From positions 44,026 through 108,025 of the forward strand of contig JAGFNK010000154.1 in assembly GCA_025769875.1 (NCBI GenBank): a DNA stretch of 64,000 nt, written 5' to 3'. Source of the DNA: Russula earlei (Eukaryota > Basidiomycota > Agaricomycetes > Russulales > Russulaceae). The position numbers and the translations under genes are program-made. Numbering within the stretch: the first letter of the stretch is position 1; each line of letters starts with the position of its first letter. Positions 35,275 to 45,338 of the stretch are shown in pieces. Under the pieces are notes generated by a model. It had not been told where the DNA came from and did not search any database. It was given only the letters and a program-made list of their open reading frames with translations.

Positions 35275-36801
35275 ATGAACTTTCGAGACCACCTCCTCGC
35301 TGCCCTCAACACCCTCCCTGACGTGCGCGAGTTCTACATTCATGTTCTTGTCACAGCACCTGCAAAAGATAATTCGCTATACCCATATGCTTCCCCTCGT
35401 CCCCGGTTATACGTCCAGGACATCCTCGTCCTTCTCTCAGAGCAAGCCAACCCAGACTCTCCTCGCCTGCTCGTCGCAGCGATAGAGGCCTGCATTTATC
35501 TCGCGCCCGCAACTGATTGCGCCATCCTCTACATGTCAAAGATAGACTCGACGGGCCAGGGTCTTGCACCGCCACCCACCGCGAATCTCGTACGCGCTTT
35601 CATTCGCTGGTACGCTGACCCCGCAACTCGTCCGGTTGCTGCGCGACATCTTTGGGTGCAGCTCTTTGCCCGCGCGCAGCGTCAATATCTCTTCCCAAAC
35701 TCGAGCGATTACCCAGCCAAACGCCCGCTGAGCGACGCCCGCCTATGCGCGTGGTGGCAACGCGTCTTTAACCAAGTGGGAGCTGACATGCGCGAGGCGG
35801 TCGGGGGTGAGGGTCGGGTGGAGATGTACTACGTGCTTCCTGGGCACAACGAACTGGAAGCACAGCAAGTCATGGGAGGCGCATCTTTCCCATCCACGTC
35901 CACTGCCACGCCACAGTGGCTTTATGGACACCCATACACCCAAACAAAAATCCCCCTTCCGTGCTCCCCGCCAGAAGGTCTGCACAATCTCGGCCACTAC
36001 ATCCCCTCATTTGAGGACGACCCTAAAAACCGCTTCATGGATGAGATCGCGTTTACGGATACCCCCGTCTCACCTCGAAAGCGCCCTCGTACAGATACAC
36101 CGCGGGATACCGGGGATGGCCCTGAGTCTCAGGACAGGGAGAGGGATAAGGATAAGAAGGATCTTCCCATGGGCGAACTCGGCAAAGTGGGGCTAGACGA
36201 GTTCTGGGAACGCATGTCATTCCGGCAGGAGTGCGTTGTGGGTGCCGTCACTGGTTTCTTCTCCATTGGTATATCCGTGTCCGAGGATCGCGTGCCATCC
36301 CCACGTCCATCCCCACTCGCACCACAGCCCGGGCAGGTGCCAAGGTCTATGAACAGGCGCATCCTTTCCACCCTTCTCACAGGGGTCGAATTCTCGACGC
36401 CGGAGCGTGCGCGCAAGGCCACGGATCTTATCGAAGGCACAGTGCGCGGGCTTTGCGAGGGCCTCGCACCGAAGCTTCCACCCCCGAGGTCAAAAAACCA
36501 AAACGCCGAAGCGACGCGTGATTTTCTCGCGCCATCACTCCCAAAAACGCCGCCACGACGTAGATCGGATCTGCCGCCCGTGAACGACGTATCGCCGAAC
36601 CCTTTCGATGAACCCGAGGCGACTTTGGAAACATACAAGGCGCATATATTTGGCTCTATCACCGTAAGCAACCCGCCTCTGCGGCCGAAAGCCGCTGCCA
36701 GCGGGACAATCACTGAAGGGTCGACCGGGGATAACCCTGGAGACAAGACGAAGATTAACGTTTTAGCCGTCAGGAAGAAAAAGAGGCGGCCGGACGCATG
36801 A
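35275..36801 (+). CDS. rtt109: Fungal histone H3 acetyltransferase RTT109
   Basis: Chaperone-dependent histone acetyltransferase (with Vps75/Asf1) that modifies newly made H3, chiefly K56, during replication and repair. Single exon of 508 residues, slightly longer than yeast Rtt109 (436). Family segments in order: LPDVREFYIHVLVTAPAK, LYPYASPRPRLYVQDILVLL, VAAIEACIYLAPATDCAILY, MSKIDSTGQG, LFPNSSDYPAKRPLSDARLC, WLYGHPYTQTKIPLPCSPPE, and the catalytic-region acidic motif FEDDPKNRFMDEIAFTDT. Residues D248-D249 and K251 line up with the Asp-Asp-x-Lys segment of yeast Rtt109 that contains the auto-acetylated lysine. DEFWERMSFRQECVVGAVTG follows, as in yeast. A Lys/Arg-rich tail (RKKKRRPDA) is a likely nuclear signal. 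A Ser/Pro insertion (about 335-355) and the disordered C-terminal ~90 residues account for the extra length. Confidence 0.93.
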   Translation: MNFRDHLLAALNTLPDVREFYIHVLVTAPAKDNSLYPYASPRPRLYVQDILVLLSEQANPDSPRLLVAAIEACIYLAPATDCAILYMSKIDSTGQGLAPPPTANLVRAFIRWYADPATRPVAARHLWVQLFARAQRQYLFPNSSDYPAKRPLSDARLCAWWQRVFNQVGADMREAVGGEGRVEMYYVLPGHNELEAQQVMGGASFPSTSTATPQWLYGHPYTQTKIPLPCSPPEGLHNLGHYIPSFEDDPKNRFMDEIAFTDTPVSPRKRPRTDTPRDTGDGPESQDRERDKDKKDLPMGELGKVGLDEFWERMSFRQECVVGAVTGFFSIGISVSEDRVPSPRPSPLAPQPGQVPRSMNRRILSTLLTGVEFSTPERARKATDLIEGTVRGLCEGLAPKLPPPRSKNQNAEATRDFLAPSLPKTPPRRRSDLPPVNDVSPNPFDEPEATLETYKAHIFGSITVSNPPLRPKAAASGTITEGSTGDNPGDKTKINVLAVRKKKRRPDA

Positions 36802-37017
36802 CCTTGGGTCCACTGCGATTATAACACCACCTGCATTGTCACAACGTGTGTGTACTTGCATTTAGCATTATTTACTGCTGTACAGGAAATGTAGAGGTGG
36901 CACTTGTTAGCGATACAATGTTATATGTTGTTACCTGACCCAGTACGTTGACGTTGACCACGTCGCCGCGGCTAATCTCTCCACGGCTTGAGATATCACC
37001 TCTCGTCGTCAACCAAG

Positions 37018-39303
37018 ATGTCCGCGATTTCTTCCACCGCATGCCTGCCTTCTGATCTCTCGAAGCTCAATGTTTCTCAACTTAAAGCGATCTGTAAGGA
37101 ACGGCGCATCGTTGGGTATTCCAGACTTGGGAAAGCTGCCCTTCTTCGCAAACTCGGCGAAGCCGGTCCCAGCTCTCTCACCCCGTCATCTGTGCAGACC
37201 AAGCTACCTCAAACGCAAACAGAACATTTTTCCGGTTCTTCCCCCTCCCAGGTAGATGATCCACTTGCTCCCGTTATGCAACGCCCGAGGGATACGGCCG
37301 AGTCGTCTCCCCCTTCCTTTAGTTCAGATCTGGTCCCTCGCACGCATATGCTTCAGAGTTTCACGACGTCGGAGCCTATCTCGTCAGCACAGGCATCTCC
37401 TCGTTTGGAAGAGTCGGTAAAACCATCCGGGTCTCCGCTGAACGTGCCCGTCTCGAAACGAGTCTCCCGTGAGATTCGTCAGGGTCATGACCTTTCCGGA
37501 CCTTCAGCGAAGAAACGAAAGGTTGGCTTTTCTTTGGTGCCAGCAGCCCATGCGGCTGTTCGTTTGCCTGGCGCGGCCGTTCATCTTCCCGATTCTCCTG
37601 GTCCCTCCCTTTCTGGCTTACCGAGCTCTGCTGTGGTGTCCCAGACCGAGGAAGCAGGACGTCAGCACGATGACCTGACGCAAGCTGTGAACGCTCCCGG
37701 TAAACGCTTCAAGCCCTTGATGATAACGGGGCGACCTCTAGGCATTCTGGGTAACGAGAAAGGGGCACACCCGTCGTCGTCTTTGAACAGGTCGACCGGT
37801 GTCATTGTGCAGCCCATCCCTCTCTGGTACTTTGATTTCCCCATTCGCAGGGAACTCCCACTGTTATCTCCCATCACAATCCCACCCCCACTTTCCCAAC
37901 GGAAATTTATTCAACGTTGGGCCATCATCCTTAGCGGTCTCTCTGGAAAGGAACGATTACAATGCTGTTTGGTGTCCAAGCTCATTCGTTATGCTGGTAA
38001 GCTTCGGTACATGCATTTGTGGAATATAATATATACGCGCGCGCGCCCTCAACAGTCTATGCATCTGCCTATCATAGACTTTCCAGAGACTTTTCTGGGC
38101 GGCGTCTATCTCTTGTATTTCAGCAATGCCGATCAGCTCTTATGATGAACTTCTGGCCTTATCTTCGACAACGGGAACAAGAGATCTCAGAGCGCAAGAA
38201 CGCTGTGATGAGTTCCTTTCTTCAGTGTGTGTTTCATGGCCCGAATGATCTAATCTCCACGCGGCTTTGGTCAAGCCCAGAAAACGACAAGCAACTGACT
38301 GTGGCTCTACGGTTCGATTTAACGTTTTGGTCCCATACGAGATATCGATGACGCTGGGGTAGGTTCCTGTTGACATGGCTCTGGTTTGTGCTATCGACTG
38401 GGACTGAATGCGGGAGGAGTGTCCGCCAAACCGACTGGCTACACGAGATAATAACGGATGTGGTGGAGGTAGTTGAAGGTGAAATATGGTGTGTGACCAC
38501 CCGAAACACAATATCTGGGTGCCCGCAGGCGTTCCATGTCCTCGAGGCCACTTGTGAGGTCCTCGGTCTGGCAGGAGACACACGCCGTGACGATCATCTG
38601 CGCTCCGACTGGGCAAGATACATAGAGCAGCGCAAAACGGACCCGAACTGCCCATCGCCATTCCGCGATACCATGAGGTGGGCCGATCACGCAGAGTTCG
38701 ATCGCGGGATCAGCCGGCATTGGCTCCGCCGTACAGCGCAGATGGGAGCACATGGGGCCGCTTTGCGCACGATAGCCGAGCGATATACGCTGGCGTGCGT
38801 CGTGGGGAACAGGTGAGCAACAAAGGTGTCGCCCATCTTGTCTGGGCGGAGGGGTAACGCGAGGGGGGCAGCTTGAGCGGGAGGTGGATGTCCGCTCCGG
38901 AAATGGCGCAGGAGTTCGCGGGACTGGCACAGTGCAGGACATTGCCGGTGCCAGCCAAGGTCCCGAACGTCAACCTGTTCCTACCAGCGCGAGTGCCCTC
39001 CTGCTCACCCGTCGTGTCGTTTCCTACGCTGACGCCGAAATTCGCGTACTAAGGCATCATCACGTCGAAAGCGTCCATTTGACCGCGACGGGCGGTCATC
39101 CGCTGCATCCGGCGCTCGCAGTTGTGCGAACACCCGCGAGGGAGTACTATATTCTCAGAGACAACGGACTGGAAGTGGGATGCGAGGAGGAGGGCGTCGC
39201 CAGCGTTTGGATGCGGGTTCTCGGGTGCGATGCCGGGGGCGAGCCGGTTGAACGCGCTCCGGTGAGGCTCCAGGAATTGAAGGCGTATATTCAAAACGTG
39301 TGA
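37018..39303 (+). CDS. SAP-domain protein of unknown function, basidiomycete type
   Basis: Residues 10-45 form a SAP-like helix-extension-helix DNA-binding motif (SKLNVSQLKAICKERRIVGY, SRLGKAALLRKLGEAG). Then ~230 residues of Ser/Pro-rich linker with an NLS-like PSAKKRKVG. The rest is a long conserved-looking region: QRKFIQRWAIILSGLSGKER, LVFQQCRSALMMNFWPYLRQ, WFVLSTGTECGRSV, VVEGEIWCVTTRNT, FHVLEATCEVLGLAGDT, TIAERYTLACVVGN, MAQEFAGL and YYILRDNGLEVGCEEEGV. Introns: about 37997-38053; one of about 33-39 nt near 38324-38362, whose exact donor is unclear; one from about 38815 to 38876; and 38989-39053, which must use a GC donor (GCGAGT...CTAAG) because only this joins NLFLPA to HHHVESVHL in frame. 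Chromatin or DNA binding is a guess from the SAP motif. The start is the first ATG after the promoter. Confidence 0.75.
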
Positions 39304-39579
39304 CTCTTTTTTTTCCTTCTCCGCACTTGCGCGGAAGACTGAGACTCCAAATGAGATATCTGTTCTTTGGTCTTTCCATGAAGATTCGGAAGGCATATGT
39401 GTGCAGAGATGGGATGGGCTGACGTCCACCTCAGATTCGGCTGCGGTTTCTTGCGCCGTCATAAACTTATCACTCACGGACAGGCGAGTAGGCCCACCGA
39501 CGATCGAGTTGTTTCTGTGTTTTATTAGGATATGGTTGTACACGATACACACCGGTGCATTTCTCAATTTCGGCTGTCC

Positions 39580-40911
39580 TCACGCAGATCCTCCCGACCC
39601 ACCGAAGACGCCTTTACTTGATGACAACTCCGCACCGAGTTTATACCCCAGTACCTGGGATCGTCAGAGACTCGCTGACGTTTCCAGAGGGTGATAATGG
39701 CCGCTTGGGCGTACCTTATCCCAGTCGAGCTTCTGCCTAGTCAGTGGCAGAGCTCGCCTCAGCCCCTTGAATGTCTTCTCACCCATTTCATGATAGGTGT
39801 CTCCCAGCGACTCCTGATATGCACCTTCTTGATCCGCGATCAACGCTAGCACCTTCTTCGTAGATGCACTCGGAGCTGACGCGGCGATCGACGTCGGGAG
39901 CGTTATTGAAGACTGGTGCCTTGTTTCGAGCTGGACCTACGAGAGGATAGATATCATGAGCTAAGCGTTAGCGGTAACGCGTGTCGGTGGGCGATACATT
40001 TCCTTGCTCGTAGTAATGCACGTTCACTAGGATCTGACCTGTGATTGTCCGTGCTTCGAGGTCGACGACGTATTCTGAACGCCACCGCCCCGACCTACAA
40101 GATTAACTTATCATGAGTTGGTAGCCTGGCTAGATGAGTCGCTCAGAACACACCAAAAGTTCACGGGGTTGTACTTGTTCGCAACTATCTGGATGATAAA
40201 GCACTTCTCGTTATCGGGGGTCGCAAAAACAGATGCCGTCCCGTCGTTGTAATGGGAAGAAAGGTACTGCAGCGTGGAAGCCTCCAGTGCAGATCTGCGA
40301 AGGAAAAAGGCATCACCCCCCGCCTTTGCTTTCAAGAGAGAGGAGGGTTTACCGAAACGGTTCAGATGTCCTCGTTGGGTTCATAAGTCCGCGGATCGGA
40401 GGTCTCCTAAGGAATGATCGAAGGTGAGGAGGACGTGAATGGTAGCAGATACACGGCGCCACACGCACTAGAGATAAATGATCAAATATGAAACTTGTCT
40501 TTGATCTCGGGTCGATGAAGCGATCTTCCTCCTCTGTTGTCCGGGCTCTTATGCTCACGATAGACTGTGCGTCACGGTGAGCGTCCAAGGTCAAGGAAGA
40601 GCAACCACACAAAAGCCTGAATAACCCACGCCATGCCCGGCTCCCGGAACCTCCGCGACAGTCAGTTGCTCGAGGTTGTACTGTCTCAGTGCTGGAAGAA
40701 CACCCGTTTCGAGGCTCTCATCATCCCCGATGAGCACGCGTACATCTGTGCAAACACAGGTATGGTCAGTTACCGGGAGCAGTGAGAGCGAAACCGATAT
40801 GTCAAATGAGCCGACATTACCGTTCAGAACGTCGTTAATCTCCCCAGGGGGAGACTGTAGAAGGAACTTGGAGGCAGCTTGAATGTGCTCTTCTGCAGTC
40901 ATCGACTCCAT
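39580..40911 (-). CDS. cap1: F-actin-capping protein alpha subunit (CapZ alpha)
   Basis: Forms the heterodimer with CapZ beta that caps barbed ends of actin filaments. Exons on the minus strand give MESMTAEEHIQAASKFLLQS-PPGEINDVLN, then DVRVLIGDDESLETGVLPAL-RQYNLEQLTVAEVPG, FIDPRSKTSFIFDHL, an acidic/Pro linker (DISEPFR region), HYNDGTASVFATPDNEKCFI-IQIVANKYNPVNFW, RWRSEYVVDLEARTITGQIL, VNVHYYEQGN, VQLETRHQSSI, ESLGDTYHEMGEKTFKGLRR, and LTRQKLDWDK. The last exon, 39580-39654 (KVLGYKLGAELSSSKGVF then GGSGGSA), follows a GTACGC...CCCAG intron. NKYNPVNFWSGRWRSEY and the KTFKGLRR-LPLTRQKLDW end are CapZ-alpha hallmarks. The start may be 40911 or the second ATG at 40902. With the Bzz1-like gene it is one of two actin-patch genes here, far apart. 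Confidence 0.92.
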
Positions 40912-41391
40912 CGGTGTCCTGCTGAGCGACTTGCTCGAGGCCGGCTTGTTTATCCGGTCCGACACCGACACGTGCCGCCTCCACTGAGCACACTTTTCCG
41001 TTAACAACATGCAATGTTCGCACTCCATGCCTTATGGCGGCGGATATCAGATGTCAATCACCCATTTTTGAATTGGTGAGCGTAAGTCTCATCGGGTCTC
41101 GTTGCCGCGTGGTCTCAGCGTCGCCCCCAAAGCCTCTTGCGGAAGCAACGACGATACACTCGTCGCTGATGTATTCAGAGTCCAACCATCTCTTGCAGCA
41201 ATCATACGGTCGGCCAGATGCAGAATGAATGCCAAATGCTCTCATTGGGTACCGTTATGTGCCTTCCTCCAGCATGCGTTCAACGTATTCCGTCCATCTC
41301 CTCTCGCTACTCGTCCCCCACACTCGTATTACTTCAACAACACCCAACACACTAGCACCTCCAACGTCTTCGACAATCTACTACAGCCTTG
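40912..41391. promoter_or_regulatory. Divergent intergenic region capping protein / amylase
   Basis: 480 bp between start codons; no gene inside. The stretch before 41392 is rich in CA/CT (ACTCGTATTACTTCAACAAC), as often seen in leaders of secreted-protein genes. Confidence 0.4.
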
Positions 41392-43356
41392 ATGTTTTTG
41401 GTCCCAGTTCCCGCCATTTTGGGATCGCTTCTCTTGTCTACCCCCGTGTTTGCCGCGAATGCTACAGAGTGGAGTTCTCGATCCATCTATCAGGTAACCC
41501 GCCACCGTGTTCAGGCCCATCCCCATCTTATGAGACTTTCTAGCTCATCACCGACCGGTTTGCAACTTTCAATGACGCGGCGGCGCCATGCGTCGCGGAT
41601 GCCCGCAAGTATTGTGGTGGTTCATGGAGAGGAATCGTCAAGCATCTTGACTATATCCAAGGCATGGGATTTGACGCCGTATGGATCTCGCCTGTCTCTG
41701 CCAACGTTGAGGGAGAGACTGTCTTGGGCGAAGCATATCATGGGTGTGTAATCCTTGTCAAAAAATGGGCTCATCTCACATGTTATCAGGTACTGGACGA
41801 AGGACTTTGACTCGTTGAATCCACGTTTTGGCACTGCAGATGACCTACGTGCACTTAGCGACGCTCTCCACAAGCGCGGGATGTACCTCATGCTCGACGT
41901 CGTTGTGAACCACATGGTCACGAGGGGTCCTGGCGTCAATCTTACTGATTTATCTGCCCCGTTCAACGATATATCTGCCTTTCATCAACGTTGCATTCTT
42001 TTAGAGTCGCTCGATTCCCGTAACCAGACAGCAGTAGAGCAGTGCTGGTTAGGAGACTCCAAGTTTCCACTTCCTGATCTCAACACAGAAAACCCCGCCA
42101 TAGTTGCAAAGTTGTTGGATTGGATCCACAAACTGGTCCAGGGCTATGGCGTGGATGGGTTGCGCGTCGACACGGTCAAGCATATTCGCAAAGACTTTTG
42201 GCCAGAGTTTTCCAAAGCCGCCGGCGTTTTTATGCTCGGTGAGGTTTTCACCAATACCACCGACTATGCCGTTCCGTACACAGGTGGGTGACTCGCTTCT
42301 TGAGTTCCGCCATGCCTTGCAAATAACATTCGACTGTGATTCAGAGGTCTTGGATGCCATCCTTGACTACCCATTGTACTTCCCGCTGGTCCAAACGTTC
42401 CTGGATACTCAAGCGAAGTTCTCCTCAGTTGCAACTGTCTTGATGCGCTCTCAGGAGACATACAAGCACGGCCTTTTATCTACTGCGTCTTTCGTGGAGA
42501 ACCATGATCTACCGCGATTGGCTTCCGTGACCAAGGACCCGGCGGTCTGTCGTTCTTACTGTCCGCCGTTCTCGTCCTGACGAGAGCCCCTTGTAGCTTA
42601 TTCGCAATGCTATGACGTTTCCTTTTGTCCACGACGGCATTCCTGTCGCCTATTATGGTATTCCATCACGGCTCCTGGCAAGAGCTGTTCCTGACTATTT
42701 CTAGGCCAAGAGCAAGGGTACCAAGGAGGGGCGGATCCATACAATCGTGAAGCGTGAGCGATAGAATACATTGGTTTCGTGCAACCAACAACGAATACCG
42801 ACATTTTCAGCCTTTGGTTCACAGCTTATCAGGAAGAAAAGCCCCTTTTCCAGCACTTTCGATCGTTGAACACCGCGCGGAAAGAGGCTATCGAATTCTC
42901 CACAGACTTCCTCACAACTCCAGTACGCCCAGAAGCCATTTCTTATATTAAATCTCCATTCACCCCATACAGATGAAGTTGCTTGCAATCCAGGACCATT
43001 CCATGGCTGTCTTCAAGCCGCCGATGCTTGCACTCTTCACTAACATTGGGAGCGAGAGCCCGCGGGGGATAACCTGGCAAGTCGATGCGGTCTTTCCGCC
43101 AAAGGAACTACTTGTGGATGTCCTCACCTGCACCGAGGTTATGGCGGATTCGCAGGGGGGCGTGACGGTTCCGAGCGTGTACGGTATGCCGCAGGTCCTC
43201 ATGCCTGCACGGTCCCTTCGACAAGGGGGTGCAGTATGTCCTAGCGTCGCAACTGGCATACGGGCGAAGAGTGCGGGTCTCCCCGAAGTGCGCGTAACGT
43301 GGGCAGTCATCATGGCCAGCATATTGTTTTTTGTGCTGTGCAGAGGCCACTTGTGA
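41392..43356 (+). CDS. Secreted GH13 alpha-amylase with hydrophobic C-terminus (possible GPI or membrane anchor)
   Basis: Glycoside hydrolase family 13 (alpha-1,4-glucan hydrolysis or transfer). Signal peptide MFLVPVPAILGSLLLSTPVF-A, then ATEWSSRSIYQ|LITDRFATF. Exons include 41392-41493, 41544-41753, 41790-42283 and one from 42345; later introns lie at about 42545-42597, 42658-42703, 42751-42810 and 42922-42972. All four GH13 motifs are present: I MLDVVVNHM, II GLRVDTVKH (catalytic Asp), III MLGEVFTN (acid/base Glu), IV FVENHD. Other fungal-amylase segments are YCGGSWRGIVKHLDYIQGMG, WISPVSANVEG, YWTKDF and PFVHDGIPVAYYGQEQGYQG. After the C-domain the protein ends in a Ser/Arg stretch and a hydrophobic segment (VTWAVIMASILFFVLC) plus RGHL, resembling the GPI-anchored cell-wall amylases of filamentous fungi (Agt type) or a tail anchor. 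Substrate may be cell-wall alpha-glucan rather than starch; this is inference. Confidence 0.9.
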
Positions 43357-43824
43357 TGTATTTATTTGGCTCAAAGATACGACATCCGTGATGCCATTGG
43401 TCCATGCATTGTTCGTAAATACTTGGGTGAATCCATTCAAGAGGATAGCGAGCTTGTACACAATCTTGACAGAATGCAGTGGATGGGACCTCGCATGTAT
43501 TATGTGTCCGTTCAGGCGGACGTTGGGATTTGCTTGTTCGGACTGTGATGAGCCCGTCGACTTGGACGTCGTTGTCCATGGACCCAATCGCCTTCATGTT
43601 GCCACCATTGTGAACGACCTCTTTGAACGCTGTCACAATATCTCCAACATGGGCGAGTAACTTTCAAGGTTCTCGCCGTCGTCATTGGGTCCTCTTCGTT
43701 TGTGAGCACGTCTAATCGCACGAGTGCATCCTCCACAACTGTCCTTTCAACCAGTCTCTCAAAGAACGCGTCCGTTCAATGATCAACCAAGAGGGGGCAA
43801 AAGTCTCACCGAATCGTCTCTCAT
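43310..43824 (-). CDS. Possible small unrecognised gene, tail to tail with the amylase
   Basis: Three exons can be joined in phase: 43810-43824 (MRDDS), 43710-43757 (RLVERTVVEDALVRLD) and from 43660 down (LLAHVGDIVTAFKEVVHNGG, NMKAIGSMDNDVQVDGLITV). The 49-nt second intron has a good donor (GTGCTC), a TGACGAC branch point and AAAG acceptor. The helical, charged sequence reads like a real protein up to DGLIT; beyond that the frame continues to a stop at 43310, overlapping the last 47 bases of the amylase in antisense, or is spliced at GTCCGA. No family recognised. The very short first exon is speculative. Confidence 0.35.
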
Positions 43825-45338
43825 TTATTGCCTCGGTCGAGAACCTGTATGATCCAGCAACTCCGTCGTGAGTTGGACTGCGGTGCAGTGATCGAGGCGC
43901 GGGAGAGAGAACGCGCGCGAACATGGCGACAGGCGATTCGTAGCTCGCGATCGATAACGTCCCTCACGCCTGGATGGTATCCTTCTTGCGCAAATTCACG
44001 CCGGGGACGTGAGGACGGACTGACCATGAGATAAAACATTGGCGCGTGTAAGGATTGCTTCTCGCTGGCGAGAATGGGTGAAGGTGACGTGTGCGGCGCA
44101 ACGGCGACGCGGGACAGATGGAAGGATGAAAGTGCGGTAAGACCGAGGCCTTCCTCAAGGAGGGTTGCCGAAAAAAAAAAAAAGAAGGACAAGGGGGGGG
44201 CGTCACGGCACGATCGGACTCAGTCAACCGCGCCATCGACTTGATCATCGCGCTTGCGAAATCTAGTGGCAAACTCGAACTCAAGACGGCGTCGGGGGGA
44301 ATAGCCGCAAGTCCCGAGAGTGAGAGCGGGCTGCGTTCCTAGACCGGACCTTGTCCCGGCACGAGGTGGGAAACATGGCATGGCGCATCGGCGGTGGCCG
44401 GCGACTCGACGCTCGACCGGGGAACGGAACGGGGGAAGAAGGGCGACGAGGGGCCGGCCATACATACCCTTGTACGTATCCGGGTCGTCGTCCGGTACAT
44501 CGAGTTGATGTGTAGTAGGGCGTCTCGCGCTGGGCCACCCTTCAACCCGCTCACGACACCCCATTCCGTCGGTCGTCGTCGGGTCCATGGGGCTCGTCGT
44601 TCTGTCGCAGGTTGACAGGCTCCGTCCCGCGAGGCTTGCCAGCTTCGGGGGGTCCAGATCCGAGTGCAGCCCGTTGACCCGATCTTTCGAGGTTGAAGCA
44701 TCAGCGTCGCCTGCGTCAATCTGCCGCATGTACGTCAAATCGAAGACCCGCGGGGGAGAAGAAGAGAATGCAGACGTTCGCCGTTCTTCGCAACACCTGC
44801 GAGATGTGCTCTCGGATGCAGCGCTTGTGATGCAAAGTGGACGAGTAAGGCGTTGTGACGGGCTGTTGGTCGAATCGGAGATTGCCTTGAGGCATCTGAC
44901 GTCCACGATAAACAAATTCCATTTTTCACGTACTTTACATGTACAGCGGGTAGGAGAAAGCTTAGTCGAAACGAAAAACGATATCAAGATCAACCTGAGC
45001 ACATGGGAATCGATTCGATCACTGGAACAGCGATTTGGCAACGGGTGTGTAGGACGCTGTGGGACGGCACACGGTGAACAGGATTCAAGGACAACCTTCA
45101 TCGAGATTGCTGATCTCATCGAACAGAGAACGGCAGCAACCGCTTCTGGTGGCAGAACGTGCAGCAGGGGATGAATCCTATTCTGAAAGGTATTGTCAGT
45201 GAAGGGTACAGCGCGGAAGATGCATTGTCACATACAGCTGTGCATACATAATACCACATCTAGGCAGCAATTGGCCTGCGCTCATCATCATCATCACTGT
45301 AATTGTAGAAGGCTTGTTCACGATGAGGGCGAAACTTG
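43825..45338. other. 1.5 kb with long overlapping open frames but no supported gene
   Basis: The longest frame is minus 44220-45119 (299 codons), overlapped on the plus strand by 44587-45174 (195 codons). Neither has a recognisable domain, signal peptide or low-complexity pattern that would decide the strand. The minus frame contains a plausible stretch (HQLDVPDDDPDTYKG), but composition elsewhere is Arg/Ser/Pro/Cys-rich as expected of a chance frame. An unannotated gene here cannot be excluded. Confidence 0.3.

Noticed and set aside
44220..45119. 299-codon minus-strand frame
   Set aside because: Longest unexplained frame, but a 195-codon plus frame covers much of it and neither has a recognisable domain. 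Left as undecided region.
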